From contig JAJEKB010021263.1 in NCBI GenBank assembly GCA_022393335.1, positions 1,009,290 to 1,073,289 on the forward strand: a DNA stretch of 64,000 bases, read 5' to 3'. The stretch comes from Macrotrachela quadricornifera. Taxonomy: Eukaryota > Rotifera > Eurotatoria > Philodinida > Philodinidae. The notes under the pieces were generated by a model. The model was given only the letters and a program-made list of their open reading frames with translations, did not search any database and was not told the DNA's origin. Shown here piece by piece: positions 46,321-57,546 of this stretch. The position numbers and the translations under genes are program-made. Every line of letters starts with the position of its first letter. The stretch's first letter is position 1.

Positions 46321-46801
46321 GTAATTTAAAATTATTTTAATTAATTTATCAAAGAAAGATTATAGATATAGAGTTAAGAATATAACTATGAAAATCTATG
46401 TCTACAAATGTAGATCTGTAGATATAAGTATAAAGATATATATTTTATGCGATAGATTTACCTGATAAAATAAAAGTCTTGCTTTCAAGGGATGCGTCGA
46501 GGAATTGTTTATAATTTAAAATAATGGAATCTCACATCTTTACAGATCACATAGTGTGAATATATAAATTGGATCTATTTTTGCACATATTTTTTTTTTA
46601 AAATTTATTCAAGAATGTCTTCAAATCATAAATAGGCATGTATAAAACTTTCTATTTATAATTTGAATGTATATTAGAATTATTTGTAAATATTTGATTA
46701 CAATCTAAATTTCTCTAAAAATTATCGTCTATTTGAGATGCTACAATGAAAATATCTTTCTTGACATTGTTCAGATTCTTTTCCAAGTTGAATCATTTTT
46801 T

Positions 46802-48783
46802 TATTAATTTTTTTTTCATTCAGACAAATATAATTGGATCGATTCGTTCATTCACCATATCAAAAGAAAATTCGTTCAATTCACGTGAAAAAACATTTTA
46901 TTAAAAGATTGAACTAAAATCAATTTTTTTTTCTACCTTTCTTTCTTTTCTTTTTGTTAACCTGCACTGTTAGTATCTAATGATCACAGTCTTTTCTGCA
47001 AATAAAAAGAAAAAGAGTCAAATATTATTTTTCATCTAACAAAAGCTACTATAATAACGTTTTCACCAAATTTCAATTATAATAACAAAAATTAATTAGG
47101 ATTAAAAATAATTTTTTTTTGAAACTTTGTTAATTATAATTGATTTCTTATCCATTAATAATACATTATAATTGCCTCATCTTAAAAAGTTTTTTAATTA
47201 GTTTTTGGTCAATTTAGACCTGGTGTCGTTTTGTTTTATGAAAATTTTTTTATTCATGAAAATAAACTCACATATTTCTTATTATCCTGTTAAAATATAT
47301 TGTTTTATGTATTCATATGTTAAATGACTCTTAAAAATTCGAAGTAAAGATATTAATTGAGATTTGTATTAGAAATTCCGAAAATTTTCTCCAAAATTCG
47401 ATTTAGTTGTATAAGAGAACATATAATGATAATTATTTTATACAATCAGCTCATAAAAGATAGTTTACGAGATTGTAGTAGTTTGGTTACAGGTCTGCGT
47501 AACCAAAAAAAATGTTAGCAACTCACGCCCTCTTTCAAATTTGTCTTTTTGAAAGATTTATGCAACATCACATGATGGTGTTTTTGTGCATATAGATTAT
47601 CTTCACCTATTTCATTATATAGATCATGGTATGCAACATAAGTTATTTTATTTTAAATTATTCAACTATTCTAAATATATTTTAAGTTTGAAATTCTTTA
47701 TTAAATAATATATTCAATTATTTACAAGACTTTTTTTCAGAGTCAAAATTTATCAGAATTAGATTTTTTGACAAATTTTCGATAAATATTTTTTTATTTG
47801 TTAAATTATAAATTTCAATCATTTTTTAAAATGAAATATTCAACTATTTTATTGACATCACAATTTTGATGAACTTTAACATTTATCATTTAATTATCAA
47901 CTCAAATCTTTTAATATTTCATATTCATTATCAAAAATAAAACTGAAAATAAATCTTATTCAGCGATTATCATGGATAATGTAGAAATCAAATCGATTAA
48001 AGTCTTACGAAAATTCTGATACTTAATTTATTTAGGATATTCACACAAACATACACATTTCATTATTATGAAAAAAATAAATAGTTATATAAATGAGATA
48101 ACAATTAATATTAACAATAAATAATAACATAGATTTTTTTGAAATTATAGTAAAAAATAAAGAATTATTTGTAAAAGATATGAATACTTTCTATAATAAT
48201 AATTGTAAGGAGAACGCATTCATTTATTATAATCATTGTTAATGAATAATATGTTTAAAAATAAAGATAATCAAACAATAAAATAGAGAGTCTATGGAAA
48301 TTGAGACATTAAAATAATAAGATTTTAATTTCGGAATGTCGAAGAGAATTTTATTATAAAAATTTCATTCTTCAAACTGTGTCATAGAAAGAATTTTGCC
48401 GCGTAAAAACTAACATTGAAATATAATAAGTAACGCATCTTTCAACACTTTTCAATCTAATATGTGAGAATCATTGGCTTAAAAGTATTACAATTACTCT
48501 TTAAACTTGCTTTTTTTCTAAAAATGTTATTATGATTAAAATTGTGAGATTTTTAGTATTATCCGGCGCAAATAAATTCCACCAAATTTTTCATTTGAAT
48601 ATCTATGGAAAAAAATGAAACATCTTATAAGAATCGCTGAACAGTTTATTATAATAATTAAAGAATTTTTTTTATTAGTTTTTTCATTAATTTGAAAAAT
48701 AAAAAAAACAAAACGTATAAAATGAAAAATATCCCATATATTATCGTTTTTATTTTTGATCTTAAATCTAAATAATTTTAAAA
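46802..48783. other. AT-rich spacer, nothing recognised
   Basis: Two kilobases of very AT-rich DNA, full of A- and T-runs. No exon, repeat family or RNA gene is apparent. Confidence 0.6.
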
Positions 48784-49253
48784 GCTTTTGAACTTAAAGA
48801 ATATAATGCTCAAGTATCATGTTTTAGTTTAAATAAAGATTCAACATTTGCTGCAACCATATTAAAAGATAATATATGAAAATCATGGAATACAGATGTT
48901 GATTATATACATAAACAAGATCTACGATTTTTATATACTAGCACATCAGTATATAATATTCAGAATTTACGTTTAATAATTATTCTTTCATCTGATGCAT
49001 TATTAACGGTTATATTAATTGATAATCGTCTGATGTTTTAGAATTTAAATCACGAAGAAAAAAATATGAATATGGTGAAAATATTCATTCAGGTAAGAGA
49101 GTAACAATGAAATAAAGGATTAATTTCAGTGATTTTATAGAACCAATTCGATTGTTGGTCATGGATAGTACAGGAAAATATATGGCATTGACTGGTGATC
49201 GACAGATTCAAGTATTTCGTTATGTCGCGGATGAGTTTTTTAAAAACTTTTGA
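48784..49253 (+). pseudogene. TBL2-like WD40 protein remnant
   Basis: 48784-49042 reads FELKEYNAQVSCFSLNKDST, then a stop exactly where the family has Trp (W in KDxTWKxW; TGG to TGA), then KSWNTDVDYIHKQD, matching the WD repeats of transducin beta-like 2. After a probable intron, 49130-49253 reads LLVMDSTGKYMALTGDRQIQ with VFRYVADEF, matching the last WD blade. N-terminal repeats and the middle are missing. TBL2 is an ER-associated WD40 protein in animals. The internal stop and missing parts show it is dead. Confidence 0.7.
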
Positions 49254-49438
49254 TATATTTGACACAACATGAATTGTTTTGGGGTTAAAAGGATTGATTG
49301 ATGATTTGAGAGAAAAAGCTCATACAGCTATTTTTTTTAATTTCAAACTGTTTTTTTTTATCTAATATTGTTATTTCTATATGAATAAAAACTAAACTAT
49401 GACAACTAAAATTATAGTCTTCTTTTTTTTCTTCACTC

Positions 49439-51297
49439 TTATTTTACGTATGTTGCTCGATTAATCCATTGTTTGAGTGTTTCTCTTGAACCAATTTCAT
49501 AGAAAAGTTTAACTATACGGGCAACAGATTCCGTAAATTGATGATTTCCAGATAAAACACCAAAGACTTCATTAGCATTTAAAATAGCTCTTGCAATTGG
49601 TAGCGCTTGTGCAGCTAATTCGTATAAGTTAAGTTGATTACCTAATGTATCTTGTGATGTGATTGGCCGATGTTCTTCATTATATCGAAATAAATATCGT
49701 ATCCAAGCGCTAATGGCTAATGCACAATAAGGTGAATTATTTCTTCGTTTTAATTGTTCAACAATAGTCGAAGCAAAAAAATTTGGAAATTTCGATGGAT
49801 TATTCATACAGACTCTTAATGCAGTAACTTTAATGTGTGGATTTGAAAAACGTTCAATAAGTGTACGTTTATATTGTTCAATATCGATACTGGGTACTGG
49901 TGGCAACGTTGGTATAACTTCAACATTCATTAATTGTTCAAAATATATTGCAATTTTTTTATCTAACATTATTTCATGAATATAAGTATAATCCAATAAA
50001 GAACCAATATAACACATGACTGTACGTGATGCATTCAGAAGACGCATTTTCATCGACTCATATGTTTCAATATGTTCAGTAAAAAGAACATTATATGATG
50101 ATGATGAAAGTAACTCCAGTGGAGGTCATCCATTACAAAATGAATCTTCGATAATCCATTGCACAAAAAAATTCAGTTATTACAGGCCATTCATCAATAA
50201 TACCATAATGTAAACGAATATATTCACGATCATCATTCACTGTTACAGGTGTAATTCGATCAACTAAATTAAAGAATAAAAAAAAACATTTTTCTATTCA
50301 ATAAATCTTATTTTTTCTTACCCCTGGCATTAGGAAATGTCACTTTTGTTTGAATATATTCAATTAATTCAGGATTACTTAATCGTTTTGCAAATTGTAA
50401 AACACATCTTTTTATAATTTCACCATTTTGTTGAATGTTATCACGTGACATAACCGTAGATGGTTTTTGATTAGCACGACGACGTATATCTAATGCATGA
50501 ACAATATAACCAAATACTGTTCGAGGTTTTTCAGGATTTTGTAAATCATGTGCAGTATAATCATTATTCCTATTTAAATCATAACCACTTTTAGTAATTG
50601 TGATTGAAACAATTTTTGTATGCGGAAGTGTAAGTGCAGCAAATGCATTCTTAGGTTCATCAGGTGCAAAAATATAACTAAGAAGAGAATCAATTGTTCA
50701 AATATTAACATCATGCTCATCAGTACCTTTTGTTACTAATGTATATAAACCATTTAGTACCTTCATTATTGTACTCATTGATTCATTAAATGATTGAACT
50801 CCGATACCAACAATACCCCAATCAGTTTGTCCATGTTCACTTTCTAATACATCAATATAATAAGTTAAATGTAAACCATGAAAATCATCAACACCTAAAT
50901 GAACAATTCCACGTTTAAGTTGATTACGATCATAAGATGATGGATTTATTTGAACTAAAATTTACATTAAATATATAAATCAAAGAATAAATAAAGTTCT
51001 ACTTGGTGACTGATCAGTGATATGTTCATCTTCATTATCACTCGTAAGATCAATATAAATATCTAAAAAAAAGAAGTATATTTATATGATAATTCATAGA
51101 AAAATTTCAGTTACCTTGTTGTTTTTGTATTTGAGCCATTTGATCAATAGTATCATTAAGAGCATCAGTAAGTATTATAGATTTATCACGTTCAGCTAAA
51201 AAATCTGCTTCTTCTTGATTGATGTCAGTAGCGTTTGTTGTTATTACTGACTTTTGAAGAAAATTAAAAGCAGAATGAATCGTATTTACCCAGGTCG
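49439..51297 (-). pseudogene. Mannitol 2-dehydrogenase family (long-chain), inactivated
   Basis: Exons 50954-50322 and 50263-49439 give most of a long-chain mannitol/fructuronate dehydrogenase. The first reads RGIVHLGVDDFHGLH, TDWGIVGIGV, NGLYTLVTKG, KIVSITITKSGYD, SRDNIQQNG and TFPNA; the second reads VDRITPVT, PVITEFF, the C-terminal domain start MKMRLLNAS, then PTLPPVP and IERFSNP. These enzymes oxidise mannitol to fructose with NAD(P). Breaks: TGA at 50700-50698, TGA at 50128-50126 (family Arg in both places, so CGA to TGA), and a 7-A run at 50165-50171 that shifts frame by one. The last 204 codons stay open. Two upstream exons (about 51297-51115 and 51062-51003) splice in phase but look unlike this family: acidic, Gln/Asp-rich. 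The family is mainly bacterial and fungal, so horizontal origin is likely. Confidence 0.8.
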
Positions 51298-51530
51298 AGC
51301 GTTACGAGCTTCGCAAACGGTCGTTTACTGCCGTATACGACACCGTATACATATTGTATACGACCGTATTCCTCCGTATAACCTGAGGCCATACTACGGC
51401 CGTATATTTCCGTGATCGCATACGGCGAAATACGGAGCAATACAGAGATTGTATACGCAGCGTTTACGACCGTAAACAACCGTAATATACCCGTACACGG
51501 TCGTAAACGACCGTATTTTGTCGTATAAAT
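51298..51530. repeat. Dense cluster of CGTATAC and CGTTTACGACCG dyads
   Basis: About 230 bp packed with self-complementary motifs (GTATACG, CGTAAACGACCGTA, CGGTCGTTTAC). It interrupts the upstream part of the dehydrogenase pseudogene, suggesting a palindromic MITE or satellite-like insertion. The frame at 51264-51479 is a by-product. Confidence 0.7.
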
Positions 51531-53215
51531 CCTAAAAATAATGCCCTTTTTGCCTTCTCAGATCGAGCAATCCGATCATCAGACTGTACAGAATACTAAG
51601 GAAATTCTGTAAGTAAGCCTCATATTACCTACAGTATTAACTCTTGATCGATGATCCTTTAAAGTTAGTAGATTATATATTATCTAAATAAATAACCGCT
51701 GTTTCATTTTGACGTCGAAATCGACCTAAAACAAATTCAAGGATAATTATTTTGTTAATAAAATACTATTATATTTGTATATCAAAATAAAGTAAAAATC
51801 AATTTAAAAAAAATATTTTTCTAATAAAATACTTACTGTATCATTTGATTGAGCACGCCCATATACCTAAAATGAATGAAAAAAGAATATTTTATTAATA
51901 AAACAGTTACGCCATATCGTGAAAATCGTGACGATTTTGGCGATTTTGAAAAAATCGGTGTAAAAGCGTAACTAATCAGATTTTATTGCGATTATGGAGG
52001 AAAGAACGATTTTTTTCAATAATCGATGATAAACCGTAGCGATAAATTCTGATTAATCACCGATTTCGATAATTGATTATGAATTATGAATTAATTCAAG
52101 AAATATCTTAATATTTATTAAACTAATCGTCAGTTATAATTTATATACAATTGTTTAACATAATTGTGAGGATTAAAAACCAAAAGAAAGATTTCATTTC
52201 AACATAGATGTTACTATTGTGATGCCAATAAGATTGGATGTCAATTTAAAGAACGACTGAACTTAACTTCTATTTCATATTGATTTGTTTGAAAACATTT
52301 CTTCGACAACAGATAGTTTGTTCTAGATATATATTTAGCTCAAGTATTTTTTCTGTTAGAATTTTTGATAAGTATTTAGTTCTAGACAATCAACCTATTG
52401 ACGATATATCATACCAGAGAAAAACTTGATTTTTATATATAATGACATCTCCTATCATTATTATCGTATGTAGACTTGTACTTTTGTTGGAATTTTTATT
52501 TATTATCTATTTCATAGATTTTCAATTTATGAACAAACCAAAATATACGTAGAATCGTTTCTGAAAAGATTTTATATAAAATCATTCCCTATTATACATG
52601 AACTTTTCATTAAATTTTCTTATATTTTTTCGAATTTTGTCTCGCCTAACTATGCAAAATTGCGTAGTGTGTTTTTTGTTATATCATATATTCATATAAA
52701 TTAGCGCCAGTGTTCAGTTTTTTAATAAAAATATACGTAAAATTAAATAAACAACAAAATGTTTTGGATGTGTTAAGAAAAATTGAAGTATTTAGACATG
52801 AAACTGTATAGTTTATTGGTTAATAAAGGGCAAATATCGTCAATAGAATCACGATATATCACAAAAATCGTCAAAATAATCGAGAAAAAATCGATGATTT
52901 ATCGCGTTTCAACTCAAGATTATCGTTTCGATGAATCGCGATTAATCCACAATTTTTTATCGATTATAAGCACATCGGACTATATTATTTGGATGTTTAA
53001 TTGGACCTAAAATAAGTTTTAAAAAATTTCATTTAAATGAATACTTACTGCTGTATTCAGGTGACCAAACAGACATCTCGACATGAATATGGTCGAATAA
53101 CGTTGGATTCGATGGAATGATTTAGACCTGGGTTATATTACACGTACTTCCGCCATCAAACCACAGAATTATTACAGTACATAACATTTATTCATAATAT
53201 TATTACTGAGATATA
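51531..53215. other. AT-rich DNA with cGATTTT/AAAATCg dyads
   Basis: 51900-52080 and 52830-52985 hold many diverged, partly inverted ATCGATTAT/CGATTTTTT motifs, perhaps the two ends of a 1.1-kb non-autonomous element. Between them is plain AT-rich DNA. The frame at 52783-53010 lies in the right part and is not supported as a gene. Confidence 0.4.
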
Positions 53216-53322
53216 TACCTGCCTGTCTATCTATCTGACTACTTACCTATCTACCCACTTACCTACTTAACTACCAATCTATTTATCTCTTTATCTATCT
53301 ACTTGTCCGTCTGTCCGGATTG
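53216..53322 (+). repeat. Degenerate CTAT/CTAC tetranucleotide tract
   Basis: About 105 bp of interrupted CTAT, CTAC and CTGT repeats (for example TATCTATCTGACTACTTACC). It abuts the MULE-like inverted end. Confidence 0.8.
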
Positions 53323-53339
53323 CACTCACTTCACCAACA

Positions 53340-54255
53340 GGTCCATTTCACCGACAAATCACTTCGCCGACGATTCATTTCCCCGACAAAGTTATTTCAT
53401 ATATTAGTCTATTAAATTTGGTAGTTTCCAGAATACAACACGAGGAGGTGTATCGACTAGTGTCCCACGAACAAACGACAAGTATATAAAGAGACAAGGG
53501 CAACAGATAGAAAATATTACCACATAAAACCTTATATTTTTTAGGTTTTTGCAATTTTTCTCTTTCTTGGGTTTTTTAGAAATTTTATGCTTTTTTTTAT
53601 TTACAAAAGTTTTTGGTGAAAATAACACACATTTAAAATGTAAGATTATCGGCAGTATCTCGAAGAAAACCAATAGTCGATCTACTATTGCGATCCGCAA
53701 TACTATTTGGGATTTTTTAATCTCTGCTTTCGTCTTCTTTGCGCTTCTTCTGACATATCTCTTCATGCATTGGTTTTTCAATTCCCATTTCAGCTTCAAT
53801 TTGTGGTTCGTGCAGTTTATTTCGTTTCCTTCTGATCTTTGCGTTCACAAATCCGATAAGACCATTCATCATGATTTTTGTCTTTGTTATACAAAAATCC
53901 GTCGATGTTTATTTCGACTTTGCCTTTTGTAGACATAATTACTTCAGCATACCTGCTTGTAATGCTGTCATTGTTTTGACTTGAAATCATGATTAAATTA
54001 CAGTTTACCTCAGTAATCATAGATGAGTTGGAAAATCTTACAAATCACATCTACTACAACTTAGATTTTCAACACAATTTAACAAAAAACTGTGGAAAAA
54101 ATCGTGCACTCAACAATACCCTAATGTAAAAATCTCAACAAATTGCAAGTTGTTGCAGTTTAGAATTTTGTCGGTGATCTGCATTTGTCGGCAAAGTGAT
54201 TTGTCGGTGAAATGTACTTGTCGGCAAAACAATTCGTCAGCGAGGTGAATTGGAC
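53340..54255 (-). mobile_element. MULE-like element with TIRs built of tandem units
   Basis: Left end (53340-53400) and right end (about 54165-54255) are inverted copies that each consist of a short unit repeated several times, like TTCACCGACAAATCACTTCG and TTTGCCGACAA. Inside on the minus strand lies a FLYWCH-type zinc-finger frame, commonly linked to Mutator-like elements. No target duplication was found; the right end directly abuts an R1 repeat. Confidence 0.65.
53817..54020 (-). pseudogene. FLYWCH zinc-finger fragment
   Basis: 67-codon frame with STKGKVEINIDGFLYNKDKN followed by WSYRICERKDQ, matching the first half of a FLYWCH domain (GF-x-Y, then aromatic-R-x-C). The downstream Cys/His part is lost to a stop, and the following frames (53404-53799) look like frame-shifted continuation. 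FLYWCH domains bind DNA or protein and are found in MULE-derived genes. No catalytic domain is present. Confidence 0.6.
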
Positions 54256-54815
54256 CCAGAGAGATATTAATATTTTCATAATAATCCACCAATATTAACA
54301 TCTATCGAGTTCAGATTTCTGTCATTTGATAACTCTTTTTAATAGCAGCAAAATCATGCAACTAGAACAGCCAAAAACTGCTAGTCACTCGAGACATATT
54401 TAGGCACACTGGCCTCAGAATACAGATTTTGTGCATTTTGGGACGCTGCTTGGATAATTTTCACTTAAAAAACCACGATTTGACTAAAAACTAATATCAT
54501 ATTCGGAATCAACGTTAAAAACAGAGTCGATTTAAATATGTTATGAATAACTCTGGGAAAAAGTTTTTTTTCTTGAAAAAAACCCTGTATCCTCGCCTTA
54601 GGGATAGTCCGGTCAATAATGACAATTTTTCCGATAACTCACCCATTTCTTGTCGGATCTTTCTCATCTTCTTTTCGCGACCGAAATATTGATGAGATAA
54701 TTCTGTGCATAAAATTTCAGCTCAATCGAATATAATTGTGAAGAGTTATCGCGTAAACGGCCGGTCGAACATACAGACCGATTCTAGAGTGTACTCACTT
54801 TTTGAACACACAATA
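54256..54815 (+). repeat. Dispersed repeat R1, third locus
   Basis: About 560 bp matching the right half of units A and B at 37-39 kb, with more differences. The terminal hairpin is degraded (GTGTACTCACTTTTTGAACA). It starts exactly where the MULE-like end stops. Confidence 0.8.
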
Positions 54816-55499
54816 AATAACACGAAACACGTCGGCATCTTAAACTGCATTATTTCTTTTTCTTTCCTATTAACCTTGGACAAATCAATCCATTGGTGAA
54901 AAGCAAGAGTTGATAGAAACAAATTGTATTTGTCTCTATTGAAGATAGACAGATCAATCTGTTTATATAAATTGATTCACCCTCATCCTCACAAGGTCGG
55001 CGATCAAGGAATTCAACTATTACCAATATACATGCTCAACATATAAGTCGATTTCAGAAATGACATATTAATGGAAACCGATTACTTAATAGTTGAAGTA
55101 CTAATTCACTTATGCAAATGATCAAATCCAATCAATTACTAAAAACACGTTCAGGTCAATCATTGTAATCTGTTCAAAGATATAACTAAGAATCTTCGAC
55201 AAGCAGTTTAATGAAAACTTTTCTTCTCATTTAGACATATTTTGAAATATGTTAAAAGTATGATTCTAGTCGCTATGATGCATTTCGACCTTGTTAATAA
55301 AAGTCTCAGGAAATAGTTTTATCTCTATGTTACCTCAAATGATAAACAAATTACAAGTTTAGAACATCATTTATAATATTTACATAGGATATCGATATGA
55401 AACTGGACAATACGTAGATGAGACAGAGTTTAGGACAATTTCATGCATGATTTTGAGATCAATTATTCTACAAAGTTTTGTTACGTTAAAGTATATCGG
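54816..55499. other. AT-rich spacer, nothing recognised
   Basis: No exon or repeat family seen. Confidence 0.6.
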
Positions 55500-55603
55500 A
55501 ATATTTATTTGAAGAAAAAAATTATTTCACAGAAAAGCTGGATTATNNNNNNNNNNAATATTTATTTGAAGAAAAAAATTATTTCACAGAAAAGCTGGAT
55601 TAT
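55500..55603. other. 10-N gap flanked by an identical 47-bp sequence
   Basis: 55500-55546 and 55557-55603 are identical 47-mers on the two sides of a 10-N gap (55547-55556). This is the signature of two contig ends that overlap but were not merged, so the gap is probably artificial and the true distance negative. Confidence 0.9.
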
Positions 55604-55629
55604 ACATAGTACATAAAATGGACAATTGT

Positions 55630-55870
55630 TTATGAATTATTGTAACATGTTGATTTACCACCAATACACCAACCATTATCATAACCAAAATGTTTACAAC
55701 ATAGAACGAGATCAGTTGGATTATTACAGTTCGCATCACAGTCTGATGGTGAGGCTGCAATGGAAATTCCAATCACTACAATAAAAATGACAATAGATTG
55801 GAAAATTAATTATATGTATAAAGGACATACCAATTAGTACGAAGAATAACATAAGATATACACGATTCAT
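55630..55870 (-). CDS. Secreted six-cysteine peptide, two exons, 61 aa
   Basis: Exon 1 55870-55831 and exon 2 55775-55630 splice in phase (GT-AG, intron 55 bp) into 61 residues. The first 22 or so form a classic signal peptide: Met, Asn, Arg, then a Leu/Phe/Val/Ile core ending in AAS. The mature part of about 40 residues has six cysteines spaced C-x3-C-x8-CC-x9-C-x6-C, as in small disulfide-knotted peptides (defensin-like, knottin-like). A secreted antimicrobial or effector role is possible but not shown; I cannot place it in a named family. The single-frame 62-codon reading at 55584-55772 is another frame of the same exon and should be ignored. No breaks are seen. Confidence 0.7.
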
Positions 55871-56629
55871 TTTGACCGAATCTATGAATTTGTATCAATA
55901 ATATCTAGAATAAAGAAAAATAATCGATCACTATTATCACATACACGATTATAGAAGTGGCTAGCCAAAATATAAGAATAGTATGGTTTTTGTAGAGATA
56001 AAAACAGTTAGAATTAAGTTATGTTGATAGAAAAATATAAAGTACTATTAAACATAGTTTAATAAATTGAACATTTTTAGATGGTAGGCATGTATAGAAG
56101 AGATTTTTTACATGCTTTTATGTTAAAAAAAGAAAAGAATATAATGTGAAATCTTACCAATTTAATGAATGATTTGATGAAAAATGATGATAATAATGTT
56201 TTATTTCAGCATCAGAAGACAGATATATATACATAAAGCAGCAGTCTTGTATAGTGGAGGTGTGTGAAAAAAGTATGGGTGTATAAGGGGATAAATGAAA
56301 AGAAAGAAAAGTATAAATTTACAATTGCCCATCTATGTGGGTTACATTATACTAGATGATCGTTCTATTTATATTCATTATACTATCCTTCATTTATTAC
56401 CTGCTGTATGAGTGTGAGGGTTAGGGCGTGAGGGTGGGCATATAAGATGTGAATCTGAAATTTCCCATCAAGGCCAATTTTTAGTCATTAGCCAGATTTG
56501 CTTATGATTGTTCTTGATAATGTATGCGGAGGAAAGGTGTGCATTAGGATATTACATCGATAATAATATCACAACTATGTATATACGTATTTTCTTTCCT
56601 TTTTGTTTCGCTTCATTTTTATCATATGT
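55871..56629. other. Upstream region of the Cys-rich gene, no other gene seen
   Basis: Probable promoter and 5' leader of the minus-strand peptide gene. G-rich TGAGGGT repeats occur at 56410-56440. I find no other feature. Confidence 0.5.
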
Positions 56630-57340
56630 ATGGATAATTCATTTAATAACCATTTCTATCCTCAACACAATGGTATATTGATAGGCTTTCTACTGATGCC
56701 AAGTATGTCTGATGTTTTCATGAATCATGTGGAAGATAATATAATGGGAAAATTACAAAATTATAGTTTAATTTAGTATCGAAGATACGTTGATAATACT
56801 TTAACTCTAATAAATAATGACGCTGTCGTAAGAAACATCAAACAAATATTTAATGGCTTCCATAAGGATTTGACAATTCACATATGTCGAAGAAAATTAT
56901 GAAAATCCTTCGTTCTTTCATATCTCCATTAAAAGTAATAAAACAAAACTCTTAACATCTATATATAGTAAAGATACTTACACAGAACTTCTAACTAAAT
57001 AAATATCCTTTATAGCAAAAAAAAATTGCAGTTGTCAATAATCTTGTATATCGTGCTACACGTATATCCTCATCATATAATATTATGCACAAGGAATTTG
57101 AATTCATAAGATGCATTACAAGGATTTATGGATATCGATATTATTTTGTAAAATATCAAATAAGACATACTTTAAACAGACATATTGAAAAATATAATAA
57201 CATAAAGAAATAATGCAAATACAATTGAAAATAATAATAATAAAATAAATATTAATCAAAAAGTTAAAACTAACAAAGAAATAAAAAACAAAGACAAAAT
57301 ATTAATTGATGTATCATACGCAGGAAATTGAACAAATAAG
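56630..57340 (+). pseudogene. Penelope-like (PLE) reverse transcriptase remnant
   Basis: 56630-56890 reads FYPQHNGILIGFLLMPSMSD and FMNHVEDNIMGKL, a stop, then YRRYVDNTLTLINN and NIKQIFNGFHKDLTIH, matching Penelope/Athena-type reverse transcriptase: the YxQxxG-G-P region, the catalytic YVDD (here YVDN) and the FNxxH motif. Further on, after frame changes, come YSKDTYTELLT (the YRKPT-like motif) and LVYRATRISS. Several stops and the lost second Asp of YVDD make it inactive. PLEs are retroelements characteristic of rotifers among others. No terminal repeats or GIY-YIG domain were found. Confidence 0.7.
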
Positions 57341-57546
57341 TTCATTAAGGGAATTAGAAGGGTAAAAAAGTGATAATATTTCTAATTAAAATAGCATCGT
57401 CACAGTTATCTACTGAACATTCTTCATTTGATGTAATTAGTGGAAACCATACATTATTGATATTAGAAAAAGGAGTTGGATCTATTTATGACAATTCACT
57501 TGCATATCAAGAATAACGTATCATTTGAAGGAAGATTAGTGCTGAA

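Larger units (their letters stand above)
38959..46801 (+). repeat. Segmental duplication, copy D2
   Basis: Partner of 4342-12161. It continues without a break on its left into R1 and the gene B body. On its right it leaves homology at 46801 within former F-box intron 1 and runs into unrelated AT-rich DNA. Internal features mirror D1. Confidence 0.95.

Noticed and set aside
48784..51297. TGA as a sense codon (alternative genetic code)
   Set aside because: The intact genes use TAA and TGA normally as stops, and the inner TGAs fall in genes with other lesions.
53404..53799. 131-codon Lys-rich frame as a separate gene
   Set aside because: It continues the decayed FLYWCH element out of frame and lies within its inverted ends.
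55584..55772. 62-codon hydrophobic minus-strand frame
   Set aside because: It is another frame of exon 2 of the Cys-rich peptide; the spliced reading with signal peptide and six cysteines is far more convincing.
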